This document shows positions 45,901 to 57,900 of a DNA stretch of 64,000 nt, piece by piece. Under the pieces are notes generated by a model. That model was not told where the DNA came from. It did not search any database and saw nothing but the letters and a program-made list of their open reading frames with translations. The number at the start of each line of letters is the position of its first letter. Position 1 is the first letter of the stretch. The stretch spans positions 124,001 through 188,000 of the forward strand of contig WFMF01000081.1 of NCBI GenBank assembly GCA_011033025.1, in the 5' to 3' direction. Source of the DNA: Beroe forskalii. Its lineage: Eukaryota > Ctenophora > Nuda > Beroida > Beroidae. Both the position numbers and the translations under genes were made by a program.

Positions 45901-48900
45901 CAGAATATAGTCCCTGTAGAGTAGACGGCTTCGGAGTCCCTCAGCCACTCCCCCTTGATTCTTCCTCCTGACAAGGACCTGATCAGGTAGAACAAAGCGA
46001 AGTAGAAATACTCGAGGAAGGTAAAGACACTGAAACCCAGGAAAAGGCCAAAGACTCCGCCCACGTCGCTTATGAAGCGGCTGAACGGGTAATTCTCGAC
46101 CTCTGTAATGGTCAGTTTCGTGGTTTGGAACTTTAACTTCACGGCTATGAGCTCCTTTTTAAACACCTCAACGTCAACGCCTAGTTTGCGTGCAGCCAAC
46201 GTACCCATGTGATCATCTATCACACTGGAGAGCACGTTGAAGGAGTATTCAGAGAGGGTGCACGATGGAAGGCAGGGTTTCTGGTGTTTCTTCCGGAAGT
46301 CCCCCTTTGCCATGTCCTCCTTGGACTTGGTGACGGGGATGTCCCCTGCCGAATCAATCCAATCCTGCAGCTCAGCCAGCGTGCAATTTGCCATGCCGTA
46401 GGTTTTGGGGTTAGGCACGTCCACGCAGCCCAGATATTCGTTCGTCATCTCGATAATATGGCCCGCATAGCAGGCCTCCGTGCACAAATCTGCGGTCCCG
46501 TAATAAGGCCTAGGGTAGTAAATGCCTGGATCCTTTGGGTCGAAGCACTTGAGTTCCTTACCCTGGCCTCGAGGCAGCGAATTGGTTGTCTCCAGGGACA
46601 CTGTGACCGTGTGGCTGTACCCAGTTGACAGCACGTCTCCGATGTCCAATCTGTTGATCATGGCCCCCTGGTCCCTAACAAAAACCTCGAGACCGAAGAC
46701 GAGGGTCGGTTCCAGGATGCTGCTGTGTCTCTGCATGGTGGCGAAGGTCATAGCCCCCATGTTTCCGGCTTGCAGTGGTATTTCCCCCTTACCGTTGATC
46801 CGGTAACAAACCTGAAAAATTAGAAACATACAGGAACAAGTGGCTCTAGTGTTTATTATAACCGGTATTTGTCACTTTAAGCGTGACGAATTAAATTTAA
46901 ACAAGTCTCTCGTGTTTGCGTGGTTAAACAGTGGCGAGGTAGCGCAGTTGGATAATGCGTCGGATTTTATAGCTCAATCGAGAGGTCAGTGGTTCGATTC
47001 CTGGCCCTTCCTACCGTGCTAAGGGCGAGAAATACGATTATATCTCAAAGAATGAGGGTATCATCAGGCATATAGGGCTATAACGCACCCAGAGCTGGTG
47101 GAATAAGTTAAGCTTTAAAAAACTCACCCCTCGCTCCGTCAGCACGAGATCCACTGCCCCTCTACAGTCCATTTCCGGACTGGCGTCCAGCTCGTTGCCC
47201 AGCATGCAGATAATCGCTTTGAGCGTCCTCTTCTGGAGTGGGCTGAAACTGCGAGGGGAAAAGTTAATACTTGACGTAGATCAAGATGTCGCAACTTCTG
47301 AGAACACCTGAAATTTCCGCACGATCGCAACTTGTACGTTCATCAAACTGATTCAACAGTTTATTCACGTACGTAAATGGCGCCGCGTACGCGTAGATAT
47401 AGACGAAAATTCTTATCTTTCTAATCTTACTGGGGTGTAAATCAATTTTTAGGCTTACCGACAAGTGTGCACATAAGAACCTGTTTCCCACGGTCTAACA
47501 AGGTGGCCTGTCAATGATTTGAGCTGAGTGAGCACTTCAAATGCTGAAAACGACAACTGCGCACATTGCAGCCCAGCCGGGTCAGAATCTAATCCAAACT
47601 ACAACAAACGAAAAGTTCCCAACATTTCACTTACTTAGTAAGGAAATCTTTGTACGCCATGTCACCATAAAAATGGAGGAGTTTCGATAGTTTCGTTTTT
47701 TGAGCCTCCTCGAAATCCACCGCGGAGTTACTGCCGTAGAGTTGTTGGATCTCTTCGTTGAGCAAGGTTTTGTCAACCTTTTGGGAGGGGTGTTGTCATG
47801 GTATTATTTTGGCTTTATATGGTGCGAAATATATATTGAGATATCCCGGACAAATCTCCATATTTTCGTATGACGTATGAAAATAGAGACTTTATTAAAA
47901 GTACTTATAACAGACACCGCTTACCTTGTTAGAAGGGCAGAGGAATACTACTGGAGCGTGCTTGGTGTTGACTGGCACTCTGTAGGCCATGAGCGTGCCT
48001 CTAGGGTCGTCCAGGTACTTCGTGAGATCTGCGGAGCGTTTTCCGTAGTAGGAAGATTTTCAGGTTATATTGATTCTTACGGCTTTTTTCAGATATTGTG
48101 TAAATTTCGGCCCATCGTTATTTTTTTGTATTTTTAGCAAGGTGTGCTCTTTCGTAATTAATGAAATTTGCAGCTCAAGCATATTTCAATGTCTTCATTA
48201 TTTTCTGATAGTGATATTATGATTATTGAGATATCGTCACCTAAACATAGAAAGGGCCTATGTCGAAAAAACGTGTTTTGAGATAATCGATAAAAACTGA
48301 ATATCAGCCACAATGTTCGGAAATTAAGTCAGAAATTGAATTTTATTACTTCTTCAGTGTCTACAGCATTGATATTAGATGATTTGCAACCATTGATCTC
48401 TTTGTAGAATTTTTGGTGGGGGCTTAAAAACTGATATAGGCCCTTTTTACGCAACAAATTATCCAATTTTCCAATATTTTGGGGGCCTATGTTAACATAG
48501 GCCCTTTTTATGTTTCAAGAATTGTACTAAAAAAATAAGACCTATATTTACTTACGACCTTTCTACGCAACAAAACAAACTTGAACCACGAAAAATATGG
48601 GGGTCTATGTTAACATAGGCCCCTTTTCTAAGTTTCATGGGATGGTATCATGGCAAAAAATTCTGGGGCCTATGTTGACTTAGGCCCTTTTAGAAAATTC
48701 AAGGGTTGGTATTTTACGTCAAATATCTTCGATATTTTGGGACATGATAGGTATGTAGATGAGGGTTCTGAAAATGTCAAAAAAAATTAAAAGGGCCTAT
48801 GTTAACATAGGCCCTTTCTATATTTAGGTGACGATATTATGAGATAAGTGTTTGGCACTTACTTTTGAATACAATCAATATGGTAATCAGAAAGAAAGCA

Positions 48901-51900
48901 ATGCATATGATAAGAGACATGACTCTAGCTGGCCCTCGGCTCCGCAGGATGAACATTAGACCGTTAGTTGTCGTCTCCTCTGCAAAGTTATTATATGGTG
49001 ACATTTCCTCTCCAAAGTTATATGTTTTATATTTATAGCATCTTACTATATATAATTCTTCATCATATATATATTTATCTATGTAATTATGTTTGTCTGG
49101 CGTCTGTCCGGTCTGACACCACTCCGTGATGTATCAGAAGACGTGAAATTAGATCCTTGACACTGGTTAACTAGACTATATGGATTGTAAAGCACTGTCT
49201 CATCAGCAAATTCACAGTAGGTTATGAATGTTTTGATATGAGGTGTCAGGTACTGCTTTCTAGCAGTACCCAGTCTGTCCGGTCTGACATCACTCGCAAC
49301 CCAATCGAGCACCCGACCGGAGGTCGCGGGTTTTGCTAGTATTAAATAACATATCATAGCACTGATGAATCCGCTTGTTTATTTGATGCCACGACTGGAA
49401 AACTCGAAACCGCGCCCGACGGATTTTTCACTGAAAGGTAGTATCATGTACCCATAGGGTGTGGGTTAATATACGATTATTATACTATTTTATGACATCA
49501 ATAAAAAGTAGTGTGCAGTGTGGATATTCTATATCAAGGATTGAATGAGGAATGTGATCCATACCTGCAAAGTTATAAAATGGGAACCAGAAAGAGCGTT
49601 TCCTCTTTTCCTCCTCCTTCGATGATGGTGACTCTTTTTCCGCCTTATCATCCGCTCCGTTATTTCCGTGACGATCTGATTTCTCCGGAGCATTCATGGT
49701 TTCACTCTCTGCTTCGCTATTGTTATTTTTCGACTCGTGCAGTTGCTGGTTTTCAACGTCCATGCTTGCAAATTACTGAGGAATGTTGTAAACTCAAGGT
49801 CAAATATTTGGTTAACTTCACCTTTTTTACGCTCTGGGCTGTGGAATATTTAGAAATGGCAGATGGGAGGATCAGGTTCTTTGGGTTGGGAGTATGGGGT
49901 AAAGTGTGGTCTTCGGTCGCCGGTGGCTTGGTTAGTTGGCGTTTTTGGCCATATTTTCGAACGAAAATTCGTCATATTAGGAGGCAAGAAAACGGCAAAC
50001 GCACCAATAACCAAAGGGTTTGTCACCTTTCGGAAATATTGAATTCAAAGATACTACTATTATACTAGAAGGCCTGTTGCGCCCTCTAGGTCACAGGACA
50101 CTCGACCTATTGAATACTCGATAATTCCATTAGGAGCGTAAATTATGTTGAAACGTTTCCAAAATTAATAATAACGAAATGACAGATTCTTCTTTAAAAT
50201 GCACGTACATTTTAGCGCGCGCCACAACATATAGCAATAGCAACGCGCGCAACTGGTAAATGAAACTTATATCTCGATCTTGTTTTTCACGCCCCCTTTT
50301 CCAACTTTGAGCATTAATTACGGAAAATCTAAAGCCTTTACGCAAGAAAGAAAAATGTCATAATACGAAGAGACCTGCAAAAATCGCTGGCTTTCAACTC
50401 CTAGTGTGTCAGTTCCGCTGGGAGAGCAAAGGACCCTACTTATAACTTATAACTACCTTCCTCGATTATGATATTAGATAACGGCTCTGTTACTATACAT
50501 GAAAAAGAACCTAGACCCCCTCCCCCAATAAAGTTGCAAATAAACGATATTTGCAACGATAACAAGAATTGTGCCTTCAATTGATTCTTCAGTTCTTGTT
50601 TGTTGGATGTACCCGTATGCATAATCACTATATAATCACTATATAATAGCTTAAGACGCAAATGAGTGATTCAACATTCATGACACTGGCAATTTCACCA
50701 AATTTATAGCAGCTCCCGCAATGACTAAAATCGTTCTGAGAGTGAAGACGTGATTTCAGATCACGTCTGCACTCTCAGATCAGCATTTTACCACTCTCAG
50801 CGCGGAGACGTGATTTGAAAATCACGTCTCCGCGCTGAGCGTGGCAAAATGCTGATCTGAGCGTGCAGACATTATCTGATAGCTGCAAAACGTTTCGTTG
50901 CGATGGACTATGACATTTTGACGGTATTTTAAAGGAGCAGATGGTTGATGCATCTTGTGCCTGCAATAGTACCTTGTTGAAGAGATCTCCCTCAAATATG
51001 AGGACATCTCCCAAAAATTTTTGGACATCATCCTCAGATTTTGTGGACATATATCCATCAATTTTCCGGGCACATTCAGATTCTACAGTACGGATAAAGG
51101 TTGTATACACATCACACTAATTTTTGTCGACCAAATCCTCTGAAAATGTTGACGTCTGCTAACCCTTTTCAATGCATTTTTGTAAAACAAAAAGGAAATT
51201 GGAGAGGGAGAAAATCAGCTCTGAGTAAATAGCAGGACATATATGCTGTAAAAGTAAGGGTGATATGAAAAATAAGAAAATTTTATGCGTTGAAGAATAT
51301 CGACGCTCAGCTCTCGCTGCCTGTTGTATATTTAACTCGGTCCATTATATCTCCTGCTTCAGGTCCACAATGGACAGATCACTGTTTTACAAAGCCTCAC
51401 ATTATCAGTCAATTCCTTAATGGTTGTATATTTAATTACTGTTATGCACGAAAGATAGGATATATGTGTGCCGCCTTTCTTTCCACCCTTAGCTCAGTGG
51501 GAATGGCAGGGAATCAAACTCGGGATCTTTCAATCACGAGCCAGACTAGAAATTCTCACTTTGAAAGCTATAATACAAATACTTCCGAGACGAAGTCGAG
51601 GTGGTTGCAAAGCTTTTGAAGGTATTGATTATAGGATATCCATTCGAGGGAGCATAAGGACATCAGAAGCATATTAGAAGCCTAAAATAATCCATTCATT
51701 GCTGAGCCAGCTTTGTCCACTTATTATAGTTATTGCGATTCGAATTCGTCAATAAAATCTGCCATTGAAATCAGTCATTGGGAAAGAAATAAAAGAAAAG
51801 TTCTATCCGGTATTATCATTAAGATCACAAAAAAGTAATAATGACTGTTGAGTGTTGACTTCTAGGTTCTTATATTCAAGTCGGATATAAATGAATTAGG

Positions 51901-54900
51901 TACCTAATTAGTGATGTATGCATCTTGCATAAGTCTATGAAAACGATGGCTAGATATCAGCATTTTATGGTTATAAAGGAGAATCCATTATCAACATTAT
52001 TATCAGTGGTCCATTTCCCATTGGATCCCAAATGGCTTATTGACAATCGACGAATCAGCGAGCAAGTTTGGAGTCTTTAAACTTTTAAACCACGCACGCT
52101 GATTGGACATTGCCAAAGTGTATTGGAGTAGGTATTGGCTTCTGAGTATTGACCGTGCGACAAATGGCCAGGGATAGGACGTATGAGTAGTCCGAAATGA
52201 AGTAAAACTACCAAAAACCGTCGATTTTTAATTATAGGATAATCAAACACCCTAAGGATACGTTTATATGAATTATCACTCGAGCCGAAGGCGAGTGTGA
52301 TAATTGATATAAACGTATCCTTAGGGTGTTTGATTAATCTATTATATAACGTGAGAAACGGGCGGAGATCTACACTGGTTTTTCCATTTTCCAATAAAAA
52401 AGCAAATTTAGAAGCTTTTAGCCTTTTAAATATAAAAATCCTTTGAGCTAGAGAGTATAGGGCCTGAAATTGAATATGGAAAATATCAAGATTGACCAGG
52501 AATCTTAGATTAAATGGTGAAGATTGGCTATGTATATTTAAATTTGCCTTTAAAGTATGAATAAAACGTAAATCCGGAATCTTTATAAACTTTGCTCATA
52601 TCTTTTGATTCCAAGGTACTATAAAAGTGATTGTCGATTGAAATGTGTAGCAACATCAAAACAAAATTGAAAGATCATTTCCGTGTAAGTGTGTAACGCC
52701 GTAACGGATGCACATTTATAGGCAAATTGTAGTGAGGGTAAGTAGGTGCACGGCTCATATAACGACTACCGGGTATACATAAACTCATGAAACCAAAACA
52801 AGATAACAAAATAAATGTATACACTGCTACACTGATGTATCCTAATGGAGTGAGAGCAAGTGGTCTTACTGGCACGTGGGTGCGCGGCTCATATAATGAC
52901 AAACAAGGTATACATAAACTCATGAAACCAAAACAAGATAACGTAATACGTATACACTGATGTATCGTAATGGAGTGAAAGCAAGTGGTCTTACTGGCAC
53001 GTGGGTGCGCGGCTCATATAATGACAAACAAGTATACATAAACTCATGAAACCAAAACAAGATAACATAATATGTATACACTGGTGTATTGATTTAGATC
53101 AAGTGGTCTTACTCCTTTACTGGCACGTGCGTGCGCGGCTAATATAATGACTAAAGTGAACGGTTAATGCATAAACAAGATGTATACACTGGTGTATCGC
53201 AATGGAGTAGGGGAATTGACTAAAAGTCAGATTGAAATGATTTTACATAGTAAATAAATACAAATAACAAAATTCTAAAGTTTTGATTTTTGGGGTGTGA
53301 TAATTTTTCAAAGGTGTGATAACTGTTCTTTGAGGGGTGTGATAACTGTACAGTTATCACACACCTGGAAAAATTTTCACACCCCAAAATTTCGAAAATT
53401 TTAAAATCTTATGAAAATTATTAATTGACCCCTAAACTCCATTTTTGAAGCCGTTATATAACAAAAATTATCGGAGCAAGAATTATATAACGATCGTTAT
53501 ATAATAACATTTATAGCCCTTTCTCCCTTCCGTGCAACCGCCCTGACTTCGTCTCGGATACATCAGCACAGCTGTTAAAGTGAAAAGGTAATAATTCATC
53601 ATGTCCGGTAGGTGTTTTTTCCTGCCATCTACAATGAGAGCCTTCGAATTTCATGGAAAATAGATGAATTTAAAAGGAGAGGCAAGCAAATGTAATCGAT
53701 TATAGGATAGAGAAGTTAGAATAAAACACAGGAATAAAAAGATTTTTATTCTGCTCAGTATTACCCCGACCTACACCTGCGCTTTTATTCATTCGTCAGT
53801 TACTCTCTAAAGTACATTTAAGATTCGGGCAACAAATTTGGATTCAAGTTCATTGAGATTAAAATCGTCCGCATTTTTATCTATTCATAACCCCCTTCTA
53901 ACATAAGTATTATAAAAATTCCTCCTCGCGTAAAATTTTCGCATCAAACTATCGAATTTCTTTCTTGAAAGAATTATCGCTAATTTTCACAATGGAACAA
54001 AATGTCCAACTCTTACCTTTTCTCCTAAGCTCCCACAGCAGTAATAAGAATTTATAATATTCTGGTCGTAAAGTCATAAACTTTTTACCGAACTCAGTTC
54101 TGTGCAGTGTGCGGAACCTAGAGCCTAGGGAATAATTTTCTCCTAGAGAATAAAATGTCTTGTAGTAGTGGCTATATTCTCAACTCAGTGAGCTCCGTGC
54201 TTCCGTGTAGATTCTTGCTTTATGTCACATGTTGAGTAAGTGAATAAATCAGGAGGGTGCATAAGTAGCTTAGTAATAGGTGTAGCGAGGCTGTTTCGCT
54301 CGACTATGGTAATCGTGACCCTCCTGCAGTTTGCGTATTGCTTCCCCTATCCCAACACTCGGCTCAGTAACTGGATAGCCAAGCAGGAGGCCCGGAACAT
54401 CGACTACTTCTACGCAGATGTCCTCTCAGATACTGTGGTAAGTGTCAAACAATGATAGCTAATTACAAGTTTCTAAAATTGTAGATATTCATTTTGATAA
54501 AATATATACTTAAATCCTTCGGCTCCTAACTAGACATGTTATGAATATCTGGTATACAATATGCATTTATACAATTGAATTTTAACAACGGAATACTAAA
54601 TTAGATTGAAAAATCAATTTCAGATAGTGCTATATTTCCGTAAAAATATACTGATTAATAAACCTTTCAGCAACAAAGAAATCTGGACATAATCACGATA
54701 ACCTCTCCAGGTCTGTGCCATTACTCTAATCCATTGTACTGTACCTACGTATTAATTAAAATCAATATTCCATTTCAAATCAATCAATTAGCTCGCAAGT
54801 CGACCGTCAACTCGCGCGCTGCTTCATCAATGTGAAAATATGGCATGACGATATTGTGATCCTCGGGTGAAGCTTATACCTCACCGATATTGAAACTTAA

Positions 54901-57900
54901 CAAGGATTCCTAGTTTAAATCCAATCTAAACTAGATAGTCACATAGAGGAGCACTCAAAAATCTACATAAGTGTTGAATCTGGACGAGGGTCGTCAGACG
55001 CGAGTGGAAGGAAATACTGTTGTTTTGTCGGAGAAAAGTCGGCCCCAACTATTTTCAGTCGGGGTATAATCCGGTTCCATGATATCAGCTGTGACTGTAT
55101 ACCTTCGATATTGAACTCAGCACGCCTTGTCCATCATTAGATCATTTCATCCACCTTACACAGTCTCGACCAGTCGACCGTGTAAGTTGCGGTATACCGA
55201 ATGCGGTCACCACTCGACATGTAAACAGTTTGTTTGAAAACCCACTTGGGGTACAACTAAGGGCTTTGAATGGAAAAAATATATATAATACATAATATGT
55301 AACATAAAACACAGAACACCACTTATTAACTTACCTAACATAAACATGGCCATTACGATTTTATGTTATGGAAACGCTTGGTGATGCGATAAGCTGCTCA
55401 GGATTTTCAGCTTTATGTAGAGATGTAGGCATGTAGTCAGGAGATGGCGCACAAAACTCAAAAGGAAAGTTCCAAGAATAAATCTGTACGCGTGCAAACA
55501 GATGTTAATTTAATTTGCGATTGCGATAAAATGCACGTGGCACTATTATTGTATATTATGTACCTATTACGATTAATTACAAACGTAATTGTTTCCTGAA
55601 TTTTCATGAATCAGTACGGAAACTGTTGAACGCTCTCCTAAGTTAGAGAAAATGAGCACATTAGCACAATTCTTGTTTGAATTTAATTTCTAGATACAAG
55701 TATACAAAGTATATTCATTTATTTTCCTTAAATTATGAAATGAAACAACGTTGCAAATACAGAAACCGTGGGCACATGATTACATCAATACTCAACATCT
55801 AACTATCTAACTTCGTTTTTATATTGATTGTTTACGTTCCTGATTTCCTCAAAGTATTTGTCCCAATTGAAATCAAAATTATACTTATTATCCTCTGGTT
55901 TCAACTGAGGCGAGGTATCCAAGTCGGTCCTTTCTTCTTCATTCTCACCTATGTTGAGGGGGAAATCCCAGGACATCAAAAAGACAGATTCCAGGTATTT
56001 TGCTACAATAGGAGTAGTCTCCAAAGTCCAGACGTAGAGTTTGTAATCTGTAACGTTATCTGGGTAACTTCCCTCCCTGACCTTTCTTATCACACCCCTT
56101 TGTGCGTGATCACGGAATCGCTCATGGAAGGACCTGCCAGTAACTCCCACGTATATCGGGTAACGTTTAAGTTCAGGCTCGGTATCATTCATCATATAAA
56201 ATACATAGAGGCCTTTAGCCATGCTGCCCTTAAAACCATCAATGTCTTTCTTGCTGAGCATTTCTTTGTCAGACAAAGATGGATGAAGCTTTTTCAAAAA
56301 GTAAGCTATAAATGGACCGTAACACTCAGAATGCAAACGATCTTCAGAATGATCTTCAGAATAATCTTCAGAATAATCTTCAGAATAATCTTCAGAATGA
56401 TCGTCAATATCCATGTGATTATCTGGTGTCTATGGGAGAGGGTGGACTGTTATTAATTGTTGTAACGTCATGTTAAGGCATTATGTAGTCTGTGACTCAA
56501 CGAATGAATTTTCAACGTGCGTGAAATTGCAGCAGGACTATAAAATGAATTTATTATTTTTATTTCATTTTATAACTATACTAATGATATATGATTATTG
56601 ATTACCAAGGAAATAAAAGTTCAATTAACTTATTAAGGAATTTAAGTACTCAAGAAAAACTCAATTGTGAGAAAATTCTTAAAAAAGCACTGCGGTTCAT
56701 TTTTGGGTAGGTCGTACGTACTAGATTGTCAATTGAAAAGTAAAGAACAAAAAGAAAAAACTACCTTACGAGACAAATTTATTTGGCATGAAATTTTGGG
56801 ACAAATAATGAACACAATCGGGGAAACTTCTTTCCCGGAATAAACAAACCCGGGAAAGAAGAGCATGGTATTCTAACCTACAAAACACAGTACAAAAGTG
56901 CTGTGGTCAGTAGTTACGTAGTACCGTGATCGAATTATACACACTATAGAATTGAATTACCTAAACCACAAAGACATGCGATGATCGAATCACTGCAACT
57001 TTGTACTGTGTTTTTGTTAAACACCCATATTTCATCCGTACCGATTTGTCACTAGAAATGTTATTGATATCTCACGTGTCCTTACTTCATGTTTGCGACA
57101 GACGAATTCATTTGATTGGGGGTCCGATATTTCACCTCACGGCATCTCTCTGCCATTACCCTTACCAAAACCTTAACCGCACCCAAAGCCTTTTACTCCA
57201 ACGTTGAAGTTGAGTCACATGAATAGTTGAGGCTGTTACAATCAAATTAGAGGTCTGTCGCATTCTTGAAGTAATAAAACGCGTTATTTCAATGAAACTT
57301 CGAGTGACAAGTCGGCATCCAAAAGATTTCTTAATGAAATTAATCATTGTAAAAAGCAGATGATTGATTGATTGATTTAAAACGCCCGGTGGGCGCTGGC
57401 ATCATGACATGTGCCTCAATAGAAAATATGAAATATACAGCAAAACGTCTGCACATAGCTCAACTTAAAAACTACCAAAACATGCAATTAAAAACCTTGA
57501 CCCGATTAAGTGTTGGGCGTATACAAACGTCAGGTCCCCTTCTTGCCTGAGATCCTAAAAAACTTTACTTAACATGTCGGCCAAAATGAAATATAGCTCA
57601 AGCAGTGAAATTCAAACTTTAAAGGCCAACTGATCATTACAAAAAATTTTGAGATAATTATGCCAAACCACGCCCGACACTATATCAATAACATGTATTT
57701 TTATCTACAAACCACAGTACAGAATTGCTGTAGTCCGTTCAGCCATATCAATAAGGTTGGTAAAGTATAATAAAGCCCATGCTACGGTTTAAGAGGTAAG
57801 TAACGAACAAGAAGTTATGAACAAAGAAGTATGAAAGTCCGGGCATTATAAATTGTACACAGCGCTCAGTATAGGAAGCTGAAATATCAATGCTTACGTA

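Noticed and set aside
44872-45948. 358-aa minus-strand ORF and the matching plus-strand ORFs in the 30-bp repeat as genes
   Set aside because: They are products of a repeat whose unit length is a multiple of three. The real channel frame is different and ends at the array edge. Kept only as a finding about a possible tail.
51480-51560. Third tRNA-like sequence (minus strand, GAGTTTGATTCCC B-box-like)
   Set aside because: Only the B-box half is convincing; no acceptor or anticodon stem forms.
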